Positions 1 through 12,170 of a stretch of 64,000 bases of DNA are shown here, piece by piece (the stretch's first letter is position 1; every line of letters begins with the position of its first letter). Under the pieces are notes generated by a model. That model did not search any database, was not told the origin of the DNA, and was given only the letters and a program-made list of their open reading frames with translations. Source of the DNA: Hydractinia symbiolongicarpus. Lineage: Eukaryota > Cnidaria > Hydrozoa > Anthoathecata > Hydractiniidae. Where the stretch lies: NCBI RefSeq assembly GCF_029227915.1, contig NC_079883.1, forward strand, positions 23,064,001 through 23,128,000, read 5' to 3'. A program made the translations under genes and the position numbers.

Positions 1-2
1 TG

Positions 3-666
3 TATGGTAAAATTAAATCTGGTGAAACAATAACATTAAAGGACGGCACTAATTTAACTCCAGCTGATTGCGTTGGACCAAAAAGAAAGGGCAGAAAAAT
101 TGTAATATTAGGCGACACATGTAATTCAGATGAGATGGCACCTATAGCACACGGTGCAAATGTTTTAGTGCACGAATCTACTAATGAAAATGCAGACGAG
201 GTAAAATCGGTCGAGCGTGGACATTCAACTGCAGGTAGATCTTCATTTGTTATAATAATGCTAATCAATGCATGACATTTTGTACGATTTAGTTTGAAAA
301 CATAGGTTAACTATCAATGACACCAGCAAATTGTTTCTCAGCATCAACTTATGTCATAATTCCGCATAATTAGCCGAAGAACCGAAGATTTTTCTTAAAA
401 GTGGAAAGAAACAACTTTTCCCACTTTCTTTTGTAAATTACCTGCTTTATTTCCTAGGAATGGCTGGATGTTACGCACGTCAAATCTCCGCGCATCATTT
501 AATACTGACGCACTTTAGCCAGCGTTACGTGGGACTGTCAGAACCGGAAAAGGAAGGGAACACGTCAGTGGCTAAACTAGTTGAGCAAGCTAAAGAAACA
601 TTTCAAAGCGACAATGTGACTGCGGCAGAGGACTTTTTTGTATTTTCGATACCTTTACCTAGCTGA
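3..666 (+). CDS. ELAC1: ELAC1-like zinc phosphodiesterase (short-form tRNase Z), 3' part
   Basis: Two exons, 3..234 and 458..666, joined in phase 1 (GT at 235, AG at 456-457); 146 residues are visible and the gene begins upstream of the window. The ELAC1 family is a metallo-beta-lactamase-fold endonuclease that trims tRNA 3' trailers. Visible family features, in order: a GDT metal-binding Asp motif, a HEST segment, a GHST motif at the exon junction, and LTHFSQRY with its metal-ligand His, followed by the AEDF..SIPLP C-terminus. The N-terminal HxHxDH motif is outside the window. The length after the GDT motif fits the short (ELAC1) form. The gene runs convergently toward AHSA1, with 262 bp between the stop codons. 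The family call is firm; the short-form assignment rests on the C-terminal pattern. Confidence 0.9.
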
Positions 667-928
667 AAATTCAAGGGCGTTGAAACGTGAGGTGAATTTT
701 ATAATCTACGAGTTGGTCCGGAGTGTTCTGAATTCCTAGCATCGTCCTCCTTTAGGGCAAAAAAAAATTATATTGAGAAATTTTTTATCCTGCAGCATTT
801 AAGAATGACCACTCAGAAATCAGTAACAATTATCTTTTTACATTCACCTCATTTTATTTCAACAGTTTATAAAAATCACTTAGCACCACTGTAAGTAATC
901 TTTTCTATAAACATCTAAATATAAATTA
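667..928. terminator. Shared 3' region of convergent ELAC1 and AHSA1
   Basis: Both genes end here tail to tail. The reverse strand carries a canonical AATAAA at 853..858, about 70 nt past the AHSA1 stop. No canonical AATAAA was seen on the plus strand for ELAC1, only A-rich sequence around 760-785. Confidence 0.5.
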
Positions 929-3900
929 CTAAAACAGCTGTGCTCCAAAACCAAACACTTGTTTGATGGGTCCCCAGAAATGTTGTTTCCAGCCTTCCTC
1001 GGTTCGAACGGTGTCGTAATCAGGCACACCTGTTTGCGAAAGTCTCAACATCGTACAGTCGGATTTTTGTTCGAGGGTGATGGTAACCACAGAAAAAACG
1101 TCTAAAACAAAATCAAAACAAATTAAATCTTTCAAACAATAAATCTGTTTTTTTTCTTTTTCGTGAGATTATACACGAGTTAAGCATAGTTTAAATGAAT
1201 CCTTTCGTTATTGCGCTCTTATCGGGAATTGAAAAAAAAAAAATTAAAAAAAAAGAACTGTTATGAACTAAGAAGTAAAAGTAAAATAAATTTTTTTTGT
1301 GGAAAAATTTGAAAAGAAAAGTTACAATGCCGTGCGATTATTTCTTAAAGAAATGAGCACGGTCAAAGCATTATTAAATTCACTGTTTGCTTTCTTTTTT
1401 TAATACAGAAACAACTTTAACTGTGACAAGCTGTATTGTCCTCTCAAATTTATACAAAAAACAGGACGAGGGAGGCATTTAAAAGTCTTACCAGACGGCC
1501 ATTCCTTGAATCGCCACTTTTGAACGATCTTTTTAGCAGGTATCTGAGAAAAATAGTGAATGTAGAAAAAAAATTTGAAACATAAGGTGTTTGCGAAAAA
1601 AAATTGCGCGGTGAACAAATTTGGGTAACCGCAAACGTTTTTTCCCGCAAAAATTCTTTCGTAGAATAGTGCAAGTGTTTCTCCGCAAAATAAAAAATAA
1701 TTTCCGGCAACAATCATTTTCCATAAGTAGGGCGTCACACGGCTTTGCTAATCATGTTAAGCCATCCCAATCTGCATTAGGTAATAAAACGAATTCTATT
1801 CTTTAAAATTTATTGTAAGGGTACGAATTATTTGCAGAACCTAGTTGTACAGATTTCACGCAAGCAAATATATTATTTCCTAAAAAATTACTGCGCAGCC
1901 ACACATGTGTTACAGGTAACATTTCTATAACAACAAGAATTCATTCTGATGAGCTGGGTACAAAAATGTTGATTCAGGATTGTTGTTGAAAATTGTGAGA
2001 AAAGATTTTTTTCAGTAAGTTGTTTTTTAGCAGTAACATTTTTTTTGTTCCTAGTAACGACGTGATAATTTGAACTGTTTCTACTTTTCAGCGAAGCGAA
2101 TATTTCGATGCAAAATCAAAACTAACAAAACTGCGCATGCTCAGATAAAATTCGCCGTCGAATTCGCCGTTCAATTCGCTTCGTGAAAATCCCCCTTAAT
2201 GTCGTGATAATTTGGGTAAACGCATAGGTATAAAAGTTACAAAACTAAATCGATTTAATTTTGTCACCGGCTGCAAGATTATTCTTGTGATTCACAACAC
2301 AAGTTAACATTTTTAGACTATAATAAATAGCATGAATTTTGTTACTATCGCCAAAAAAATTCGCCTTGTGTCGTCGACCTGACAGTTAAGATGGGTTATT
2401 TATTTCTACATTATGAATGTTCTCTTCGTGTGCATTGGTTTGTGAAACCTTATTAACCATTGATGCGGCATGTGTCGTTAAATTTTGCAACGTTACGTTA
2501 ATAAGACGGCTGTTACATGTTTCGCCTATAACAGCCGACGTAAAAATAATGATTTATCTTTAAAAACTTACTAATTCGACGTATGATCCATTTATGTTGT
2601 CATTCATAACAGAAAATGTTCCACCAGGCGAAGGGTCAGAGGTGCATGGGGAACGGGTAAATGCGGACAACCTCTAACAAAAAATTAATTTTAATTTATC
2701 GTATTTAAATTCATCGTATGCAAATAGATTCCACATATCAAGGTTACCTCAGCCAAAGTTAGAGTTGCATATAATTCATCCGCTGTTGTTTTGAATTCTT
2801 CCGATAGATTTAAAGAAAAATGGCAGGAAGGCTGCTTTTTTGGAACTATAAAGTCAAAAAAATTAAAAATTAGTTCGCAACAACCGCTTCCCCTGTAATG
2901 ATTGTGTGCATTCAGTACCAATATTTTCGAACGGTTTTAACTTACGACAAAACCCTCGTTGTTCCTAACTTTTGGTAAGCGTCTGATCCCCGTCTCGTAA
3001 TGTAAATAACTTGATGATTACGCATTGAAAACTCTTAAATCTGTACTTTATATCGTCCGAAGTTATAGGTGAAAAACATCAGAAGTAAGTAAAATACATA
3101 CGAAAATTTTAATAATTAACGTAGCAAAACGCCTCTACTTTCTCCACAAATTATGAGAACATTTTATAAAATTATAATTTTTGAGCAAAAAACAAAAGCT
3201 TACCATTATCATCAAATTTTAAATCCTTCATATCTTTACTAACCTATACACAATAAACATAATTTTAGTTTATCTGGAAAAATATTTAAATTGTACATAC
3301 CGAGTAGCATTAACTTATTTATCATATTACCGCTGTTTGTTTACTTGTGTTAGTGTTTGAGTTCTTGTTTGTGTTTTCGTTTTTTGTTGGTAAAACCATA
3401 CCAGCTGAATATTCTGTAATATATAAAACAAGAAACTGATTACAATACATAGTGTTGATAGTGAGAATACAGAAGACTTATTATCCATGTCGAACTCGCA
3501 TAGAGCCAATTCGTAATAGACAGTGGTCTAGTTCGTAATAGACAGTGGTCTAGTTCGTAGAACACAGAGGGCCGAATGTAAGAGGCTTCGAATTTACAGA
3601 TTCTTCCTCAGCAAAATTAATTTTTCAGGAATCCAAATTTATCAATATGTATCGCTCCAGATTAACATTGTTATTCGCAAACATTTCTAAGTAACATATC
3701 AAGAATAATTACCAGTTTTAAGATCTGTTATATAATTTTGACATTTCTCTCGACAAAGTTTAATTCCAGTCCTTCGAACAATTTGCTTCAACCTTTCAGC
3801 ATTTTTTGAGTCACCTTTGGCAGTTATTTCAACCTTAATGCAGAACAAACATACCTCAAAACACATGCAACAACGGATTGGGGTTTAACTCGTCTTTAGA

Positions 3901-6900
3901 GGACTATATATACCTTAATGGAATTAATAATCGTGAGAACTAACTTTACCCAGAAATTTTTTAAAAAAAAATTTAAATTTTTAAAAAATTAATTTTCGCA
4001 AAAAAAGGATTTGTTAACATTTTGTTTCTTGATGTATACCGTTTTTCAAGTGCGTTTATGTTGGAGACATGCTGCTGAAATTCACGTATATATTATATGT
4101 ATAAATCAGAAGAAAAAACTATTGTAATTCTTTTTTAAAAAGATAAAAAATAAATTTTACAGTAATTAATTTTCGCAAGGAAACTAACGTTCGCAAAATT
4201 GCCAGAAACTCGCGAAATTAGCGAAACTTAATTCCCGCAAAAATTAATTCCCTTAAGGTACTCCACTAAAGATTATTTTAGAAAATCATGCTCACAATGA
4301 TTCCAAACAAAACATACATCTACATCATCAGCAGTATTCTCATCGCTCAAGTTTGGTATGTGAATGTTCCCACTATGTTCTAATTCAGAATCTGCTAGTT
4401 TACCTAAGATAAAACCAGGAAATAATTTATTTCTCGAGAGGAATTTAAGGAAAGATTGCAAAATAAATTGTGACGGAATTGGTGGAATTAAACAATGTAA
4501 ATGGGGATATAAATTTTCGCGAATTCTAAAAGATTTTGTCAATTTCACAAAAAAATATAACTGCAAAAGTTATTAAAAACCTAGAATTCGCGAAAATTAA
4601 TTCTCGAAAAATATTGATTTTTTTTTCTTTTTTTAAATTTAAAAAGACAAGGTGATACGATCCCTACTTCAAGGAAAAGTAGAAAAATTGTTTACCTTTA
4701 TAACCTAATTTGACAATCCATTCATAAAAAAATATCAATTTCCCTTTTCTGTTACTAAAAAAAATTGAAGCAAATTACAAATTAAACCTTAAAAACATGT
4801 ATGTTAGCATCAGCTTAAAAAGATTTTATCCCACACTTTAATAACTAATTCCAGCATGTAAAACAGCATGGCCATACAGGGTAAAATTGCTGTTATTGAA
4901 AGTCAGACAGATTTTTGGAAGCATAAGATCCCAAAAGCAGTGAAATTAATTCTTTACCCATAATCTCTTTTTTAAAAGAATTTTACTAATTTAAAGCAAA
5001 TACTGCGGGTTTTCAAATAGATTTATTAGACTTTATTAGACACATATCCATTGCTTTAGACGCAAAATCAAAACATTTCATTGCATGGAAGGTTGTACAA
5101 AAAATAGTTAAAAAACAACCCTAAAAAACTTCAAAAACCTATTAAGTATAATAAGGAAAATGTTAGCAACTTTTTTGCAAACAAAACTGTGAAAATAAAC
5201 TCAAATTGCAAGAAACTAAAGCTTTACTTTATAGTTGCTTCTCCTTCCAATGTTTTTACTTCATTAACAGCCCATGATCCTAAAACAACAAACAGATATA
5301 TACAGTGATTTATACAGTTTTTTTAGTCAAAAATTTATGTCAATTTCTACTGCATTATATTTTTAATCATGCCTTTTTCCGAATTATTATTATTATTATT
5401 ATTATTATTACCCAGGATAGCCTCTTTAGTTCCTATTGGTACTGATATCAACGAGGGTCCTGCGAAGCAAGCACAGCAAACGCTCAACTAGACAACGGCC
5501 TAAGATATTACTCCTATTCTCATCCTGAGCGCTAAGCAGAAAGGATAGATGCACATTTTAATAGTCTTTGGCATAACTCAGCCTGGGTTTGAACCCAAGA
5601 CCTTCCACACTGGAAGCGAACGCTTTACCATAAGGCTACCAATCTCAAATGTTTTAAAATACCCCAGTACGAAAACATTGAGACTGACCCCTATACACAC
5701 AGCTATTTTCATCAAATGTCCATGCAAGCTTAAATTGCAGATCACTTTTTCCAGCATCTAATTCTTGCACACTTTAATTTAGCACACATGTAATAAACAT
5801 TTTCAGAATAAAAATCTAAGTTTGCTTTTTTATAATGATTAATTTGCATAGATGATTCATTAATCCAAACCAACATTCAAAATATTGTAGTTTTCTTTTT
5901 CAGTTTTGTGCAATGCGGTCTTTGTGCATCTTCAAGCACAAAAAAGAGAATCAAATATTTATGCAAAAAAATGTCACGAATATAGGTTATTTTTCAGAAT
6001 GTGCCAGATAACTCTTAAAGTTATTTTTATCTATGCTGTGTTGGTAAGTGATTCACAAAATTTATTATTATGTAGATACATGTATAAAGTTGATTATTTT
6101 ATTTCAAACATAATGCAAACCTTCGTCACATTCATCTTTAACATTTAGAAATAATTCTTTTAGTTTTTCTTTGGACCACGCTGTTCCATCTCTCTCAGTC
6201 CTAAAAAAAACCATCCAGTGGTTGGTACAAGAAAGACAGGGGTTGATTGGATGATGTTCATTGATAAGTATGACAGTTTTATAAGTCTGTGTTTTATCTT
6301 GGCTTAATTTGAAGCCATTTTTACAGGAGACAAATTTCTTGGAAAAGTACAAATTTAAGTCTTTTTTTAAATCTTTTTTTAAAATGCACATCTTTGGAAA
6401 TTGTTACATTATCATATCAAGTAAAATTTCCAGTAAAATTATGACAGTTTGAGTGGCAGCAGAAAAAATGTTGAATCAGAAAATATTTGCACACACATTT
6501 TTCGGTTATAACCTTTGTCTCCCTAAGAGAATTGTAGACAAAGTCTGTAGCTTTTTAAACAGTCTGCCAACAACAAACCTTTTGTATTTACTTTTCAGTG
6601 GTAAGTTCTTTTGCTCTGATAGGACAGAAATGCTAGGATTTGGTAAATAGAGGTATTTTTCTGTAGATTTCTACTCATGAAAACACTGTTTTAGGTTTTA
6701 AACTATTATTAAGTGTAGCTAGATTGAGGCATTCTAATTTATTTTAATTTAATTAAGTGCTAACAATTCCTTTGTGTGACGAAGTAGACTAAAAATAACT
6801 CTGCTTCACCTAGCGCCCCAATCTTTTCTCCTGCCATGCAAATGCCAGCAGAGGCAAAAAAAACTTGCTGCTGAAAATGTTAACAAATTAATTCATCCAT

Positions 6901-7392
6901 TAAAGTTAGCTATATAGGACAACAGTAGTGTTTTGTCACTTCTAAGGGAAAACAGGAAAAAATGAAACAACATTTTTCCTGTAGCTCAGTCGGTAGAGTG
7001 TTCGACTTGTCTAGTTGGTCAGAATTTCCAAAAAGATTTCTGTAGCTAGTACAAAAAATATAAGCCACTACAAAATGCAGGGACAATTCCTCATAAACAC
7101 AGCAGGGTAGCACCACAGGCAATACCATGCTGATGATGTGGATGGCCCAATATTGGAATCTGGAAAGAGGGCAGCCATTACATTTTTTATTTTAAAAAAA
7201 ATTCTTGAAAGCTTACGAAAGGAAAACATCAAAAGATCACTTGAAGGAATGCCAGACTGAAACTTTTCTCCCGCTGAAAGTACTTCTTAAACAATTAGCT
7301 ATCTAGACATACCAGTGCCAGTTGTTTACATTTGTAGAATCTGGTCTTTCCTCAACAATCCATCTTGGATCTCCCTTTCCCCATAAAGCCAT
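929..7392 (-). CDS. AHSA1: Activator of Hsp90 ATPase (AHA1/AHSA1)
   Basis: Eleven exons on the minus strand: 7313..7392, 6121..6200, 5228..5279, 4696..4754, 4318..4379, 3713..3833, 3204..3233, 2748..2845, 2572..2673, 1492..1543, 929..1101. They total 909 nt, giving 302 residues, with every junction in phase. AHA1 binds the middle domain of Hsp90 and stimulates its ATPase. The N-domain starts WGKGDPRWIVEE, then NVNNWHWTERD, KGKLIFFYEW and IPNLSDEN; the C-terminal (START-like) domain includes ELYATLTLAE, FTRSPC, KWRFKEWPS and the end GWKQHFWGPIKQVFGFGAQLF-stop is typical. The linker between the domains is carried largely by a 30-nt microexon and is shorter than in vertebrates (about 338 residues there). 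One small linker exon could be missing. The start ATG at 7392 gives the normal family N-terminus. A candidate heat-shock element lies about 90 bp upstream. Confidence 0.93.
5382..5643 (-). mobile_element. tRNA-derived SINE with (AAT)n tail
   Basis: Read on the minus strand, the head (about 5643 down to 5573) has the look of a tRNA: TAGCCTTATGGTAAAGCG as A box region and GGTTCAAACCC as a good B box. A body of about 190 nt follows, ending in a run of AAT triplets at 5382..5410. It sits inside an AHSA1 intron in the gene's sense direction. No clear target-site duplication was found, so the exact ends are approximate. Confidence 0.75.
6974..7015 (+). repeat. tRNA-like SINE head fragment
   Basis: The stretch contains TAGCTCAGTCGGTAGAG, a classic tRNA D-arm/A-box, followed by an anticodon-arm-like segment. 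No B box follows at the expected distance, so it is not a functional tRNA gene. It is best read as a decayed SINE head in AHSA1 intron 1. Confidence 0.5.
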
Positions 7393-7481
7393 GCTTAGAA
7401 TAGAATATAACGAAGACGTTTAAAAAATTAAAAAAGTTACCAGAATTCCACGAGTGTTTAAACAATGACCTAAAAATATCG

Positions 7482-7491
7482 AGAAAGTTCT
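7482..7491. promoter_or_regulatory. Candidate heat-shock element upstream of AHSA1
   Basis: A perfect inverted GAAnnTTC dimer (aGAAAGTTCt) lies about 90 bp upstream of the AHSA1 start codon, with another GAA unit ten bases further on in the HSF 5-bp rhythm (7497-7499). Hsp90 co-chaperone genes are commonly HSF targets. With only two perfect units this could be chance. Confidence 0.35.
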
Positions 7492-8343
7492 GTCGGAGAA
7501 ATGACGGAACTTTAGAATCAGATACGAGGGGGGGGGGCGAGGGGTGAGAAAAGAAGGGGGTTGGTAACCTGCTGTTGGGGATATTCTGTCAGATGTTTAT
7601 GTCCAAAATTAAGACAGAATTCGACATAATTATCGACCCCAGGACACTCTGTATCTTTTCTGTCATCGGGACGGCGTCCTGATATAAAAGAGGCAACGGG
7701 CGATGGGGACGAGGTTGTGATGTAACAGCATCTCGCCCAAAGCTCTGAGATAAATATTCATTTCAGGGAGATCTGAGGACTAAAACTCCATTGCATGTCA
7801 CATGATCCGCACTAGACCCAAAAGTTTAGTCCCAAAAGCGAAAAAGAAAAAGAATTTCGGATAATTTTAAATTAAGCACTGGTTTATTATAGCACTTTGC
7901 CCTGCTGTAGTGCTAAATTGTTGTTTTCAACAACTAAAAAGATTACAGCCATAAATTCAACATTTAAATATTTGATAGAATAAGTCAAATCTCTTTTATA
8001 GTAGACACTTTTTAGTCCAATCACAATTTTTCTGGTATGGAGTTGTCCGATATTTGGAGAGTTTCATTTTTCCGCTTCTTCAATTACATGTGATGAGTTC
8101 AGCTTAGTTTAAAAGAAGACAAAATGCTGCAATCGACATAACTCTTTAGATGTCAAAAGTTATGAAGGAGGGTGTGAACTGAAGATTACCGTAAATTATG
8201 TCTTTTATGGATTTATGGAAAGTGAATTGGAAAAGTGCTGATAGTAACAAGTCGAATAAAAAAAATGCTCACAAGGTTTTCTTCCCTATAACGTTAATTC
8301 GAAAGAATCTTTGGTAGCCAAGTTAATTTTCGTATTGAAAAAC

Positions 8344-8434
8344 CAACCTCATCCCCAGGTTTTTTTGTCTTTTTGAAATCGAGGACGGCGCTAGCGGCTT
8401 TGAAATCAGACAACAAACCCTAGGGATGAGGATG
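8344..8434. mobile_element. 91-bp MITE with 9-bp target duplication
   Basis: Terminal inverted repeats CAACCTCATCCCCAG and CTAGGGATGAGGATG bound a short element with an internal GCGCTAGCGGC core. It is flanked on both sides by the same 9 bases, TTGAAAAAC (8335..8343 and 8435..8443). A 9-bp duplication is the usual signature of Mutator-like (MULE) transposons; the class is inferred because no transposase is present. Confidence 0.75.
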
Positions 8435-9810
8435 TTGAAAAACCGCTGATGGTTTTCATACGGATTTTTATCAAGACCATGGTTTTGCTCGTCCAATCAT
8501 TTTTGTACCTTAATTAGAGGTGCCCACTTTTTGTGACTCGAAACTTACAAATTAACTTGTGCTTTTGTTTACCACTACTTGTAGTCAGACAATTGTCACT
8601 TTGTGAAGAATTAGTAAACAACCCGTGTGGCGACCTTCTGTTTATGGGCTACCTAAAAAGAATGTAAAACTGAGGGCTTGTATAATCCTTCATGTTTCCC
8701 AATCTACCTTGTTGGCACCAGTCCATCCCAATGAGCTGAAATAATATGAAACCTGGAATAAATTTTTGGTGGGAGGTAGTAAACGAGATGTTATGATTCT
8801 AATATATATGATATAATAAAGATTTTTCTATTAATATATGTCATGCATTTTCACCCCAAGGTATTAAATTTCTTTTTTAATTTATTATTATTATTTAGCC
8901 GTGTAAAAAAATTTACATTTTTAGCCGCTCTAATGTGGAATCTAGAAATATGTGAGTTTTCGTTTACGTTAGCTATATTGCTTAACATATAACCAAGCCC
9001 GTAAACCCTCTATAAAAAGTTAGTAAAGAAGATACATATTTCTCCAGTCCATTTAGTTTCAGTATTTTTTTTATTTTGTTATTTTAAAATTCGCGAGGTT
9101 GATTTGCGAAAATTTTTAGAGACGAGAATCTTTTGGAAAGTTTTTATGGGATAAAATAATGATGTGATCGTCTGCATAATGGCGGTAGTCTTGAATTGTC
9201 ACAGATTTTAATTCTTTAAATATAAAGAAATATCAGGAGACGAAAAGGGAAAAAAGCTAGAAATGCTGTTCAGATTTTTTTGAAAAAATTACAGCCTTTG
9301 GGCCATTTCTCGAAGGTAACTTGTATGCTCCGCTGACATTGTGATATATAATATGACTGCAATGTCTGCAATGTCTCGACCGTTTTGTTCGTTAGAAATC
9401 TATAACAACAGAGAATGGAAATGCATGTACAAAAAGATAACAAAACATTCGAATATCCATTTATAAAATTTTTATAAACGTTTTTTGAACCAAAATTTAT
9501 TTTTCGTCAGAAGAAAAGTCCTATCACACAAATTCGACGCCGTTTTGCTTGTTGCTCATTGTTATGATGAATGTTGATATTAAAAACGCAGGGGATTCAC
9601 AATTATCAACATTTCTTGCTGTTTTTCTGGCGAAGTGATACGAGGTTTTGGATTTACTGTAAGTTGATTTCTGAGACTGCATGTAGATGGTAATGTTACC
9701 AATTTTCTAGCGAAGTTGTTTGTTTACATTTATAGTAACCATTTCAGTTGCTGTGAGGTTAAAAGTTTTACCGTGTTTATAAAGCCCGTTGTGAAGGCTA
9801 TTTAGCCAAT

Positions 9811-10056
9811 CAGCGCAGCTTATTTCCCCTATAAACCGGTTGAAAATAGCTATCAGTTAACAATAATACAATTTAAAGTGTTTTGTCTACGTATACTGAG
9901 CAATATTACCCGAGGTCAAAAGTAAAGACCGAGCTTGCGGAGGCTGATACGCTGCTGGGGGTAATATTTCTCGGAAAAGATAGATAAAACAGTTTATAAT
10001 GTATTTAATAACTGATAGCTATTTTCAACCAGTTTATACGGGAAGTCCGCTGCACT
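9811..10056. mobile_element. Long foldback (palindromic) non-autonomous DNA element
   Basis: The two ends are inverted copies over about 80 bp. CAGCGCAGC, TATAAACCGGTTG and AAAATAGCTATCAGTTA on the left recur inverted on the right as TAACTGATAGCTATTTT, CAACCAGTTTATAC and GCTGCACT. The centre is also inverted (GCAATATTACCCGAG against GGGGGTAATATTTCTCGG). No open reading frame and no clear target duplication. Class unknown. Confidence 0.7.
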
Positions 10057-10243
10057 AATATTTTTTTGTATAGATAAATAGACAAATGGTTTTTTTTGTA
10101 TTAGTATTTCTATAGTTCCCATCTTCTTCTAAGTTTTATGTTTTATGACATTTGCAGGCATTATGGTTGGAATAAAAATACTTTTTTACTATGGAAAAGC
10201 ACTTCATAATAACAAATAGAATTTATTTTTTAACAAATAGAAA

Positions 10244-10335
10244 GTACCTCGTCCCCAGAGCCTTGTTATGTTTTTCTTATTTAGACGGTCTGATCTCTAA
10301 TATACAAAAACCTAACAAGCCCTAAGGATAATTTG
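10244..10335. mobile_element. Decayed MITE of the CCTCGTCCCCAG family
   Basis: The left end reads CCTCGTCCCCAGAGCC; the inner arms CCTTGTTATGTTTTT and AAAAACCTAACAAG are inverted; the right end matches only as CCCTAAGG. No target duplication remains, so this appears to be an old copy. Confidence 0.45.
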
Positions 10336-10389
10336 CGCTATTGGTGTTTTATGGAGAATGGACAATCCAAACACAATATCAGGTTATGA

Positions 10390-10468
10390 CATTCTTGTCT
10401 CCAGAGCTTGTTTAAGATAAACCTCGAAAGTTTAAAGTTTATCTTAAAGAGACCTGGGGACGAAAGTG
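10390..10468. mobile_element. 79-bp MITE of the CTCGTCCCCAG family
   Basis: Ends CATTCTTGTCTCCAG and CTGGGGACGAAAGTG are inverted copies, and inner arms GTTTAAGATAAAC and GTTTATCTTAAA pair to form a hairpin. The flanking 9-mers match only in their last five bases (TATGA), a degenerate duplication. Confidence 0.55.
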
Positions 10469-11067
10469 GCTGTATGAGTAACAATTTCTTAGAATAAGAA
10501 TTATAGTGACATTGTTGGTATTGTCATTCGAGTAAAAATACTTCTATATATGGACAAACAGTTTATCAAAAATATATTCATCATGAGAGACGCCCTTTTT
10601 ATACAACACCGTTCTTGCTAAGCAGAATTTTGATGCACACAGAAAACATATCTCTTCAGATACCGAAGACGATGGAGTACACAGTAAATGTATGACGAAT
10701 TGGTAAGTTTATCTAACTTTACCATAGGGGTTATTTGTTGTCGCAAATTAATTCAGGCTAAAATAGCTATGTGATCGGAAGGTCTACACATTTTTTAATA
10801 AGTTTAGACATGAAAATGTTGTTGTTGAAGGTTTATCATTTCTTGAACATGACAGTTAAGTAGGCGACGTTTTTGGACATCCTACTAAATTGTTCTTAAT
10901 ACTGAGCCCATGGTGATGTCAGTAAAGTTGAAAATCCGCTAAAGCTCTATTTATGCGTAGTTGAGTATATAAAATGAAAGCAGAACAGACGAATATCGGA
11001 AGTTGGAAAATATCTGATTCTTCCACTTTCCAAAACAATTTAAAAACTTTGGTACAAACCCTTGGTA

Positions 11068-11127
11068 GACTTCTTGGGATCTTTGGATAAACCTCGAAAT
11101 AATCTCAAAGAGATCTGGAGACGAAAA
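11068..11127. mobile_element. MITE fragment related to the copy at 10390
   Basis: Shares GATAAACCTCGAAA and the end CTGGAGACGAAAATG with the 10390 element. The left end is degraded. Confidence 0.4.
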
Positions 11128-11986
11128 TGCGATAAAGAGGCTCCAAACTTTCTAATTGTTATACCAATCCGTGAGCATTTAATGTCTTTTTTATGTGTTA
11201 GAAATGGGTTTTTTTTCAGACCAGACCGAAACGGCTCCTTTAGGTTCTAGGAATCAAAATAAAACAGCACAAAGTCCTTGATTTTATCTCACTGGTTGGG
11301 CCTGATGACCAGTCTTGTTTTTTTTTTCATTTTGGTCTATATCGCCTCTATTGCTTTTTTTTAATCCGTTTCACCATAATTTTTTTCTCGTTGACATCTT
11401 CCAGGCCATGGATCATGATGAAAGGCCATGATTTCAGGCCAAACACAAAGACAAAATCACGTGAATATTATTTGCACATTTAAAAAAAAAAATCACTATT
11501 CAGCTGAATACCACAGTACTGGGACAACTAGGCGAAGTAGTGAGATTCAACAATCAGAAGAACGGCCTTTCCAAACATTTCCGTATTCTATATACCGCAG
11601 AAGAATGAGTTGTATGTCTACTTGTCGAAGATCGATAAAAGATATGCAACCTTAAACAACAACACATGTCTTTGGCGAGAGCTTTGATCAAGGAGTCCGG
11701 GACAGATGATCCGATATATATTTGTGTTTGGCATATATTATAATTCAACATACAAATTTTTATTACGGCATATACATTTCAGAATTGACAATATGCTAAA
11801 ATTTCTATCAAGCAGACATATTTTGAAAATGACCATCATATATACTTATTTTTGAGCATATATTTGTTAAATTTATTTTGCACTTAGGCCATGTATATAA
11901 ACCTGGACATATATATTTGTGCAACATATATAATTACTTGTCCATGCCATATATATACTGTTTAATGGTAATATTGTCCGTGTTGG

Positions 11987-12059
11987 CAACCTTGTCCTAG
12001 GTCTTTTTTGAAGTAAGCGCTAGCCGCTTGACATAGGCAACACCCTGGGGGCGAGAATG
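11987..12059. mobile_element. 73-bp MITE, first of an adjacent pair
   Basis: Begins CAACCTTGTCCTAGG, contains GCGCTAGCCGC and ends CCTGGGGGCGAGAATG, matching the family's inverted ends. Its left flank does not repeat the 9 bases on its right. The second copy probably inserted directly beside it, or the pair rearranged. Confidence 0.55.
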
Positions 12060-12068
12060 TGTTAGCGC

Positions 12069-12170
12069 CATCCTCGTCCTTAGGGTTTGTTGCCTTTGCC
12101 TGCCAGGGCCGCTAGCGCTTACTTGTCGCCTCGATGTCCAAAAAAGCAAAAAGCCCTGGGGACGAAGTTG
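12069..12170. mobile_element. 102-bp MITE with 9-bp target duplication
   Basis: Ends CATCCTCGTCCTTAGGG and CCCTGGGGACGAAGTTG are inverted; the inner core GGCCGCTAGCGCTTAC is shared with its neighbour. TGTTAGCGC flanks it on both sides (12060..12068 and 12171..12179), an exact 9-bp duplication. It ends about 190 bp upstream of the RAD51B start codon and so may lie in its promoter. Confidence 0.75.

Noticed and set aside
1400..1738. 112-codon minus-strand frame around AHSA1 exon 10
   Set aside because: Only the PAKKIVQKWRFKEWPS part is exon; the rest is intron read-through.
6974..7015. Functional tRNA gene
   Set aside because: The A-box arm is good but no B box or acceptor stem pairing follows.
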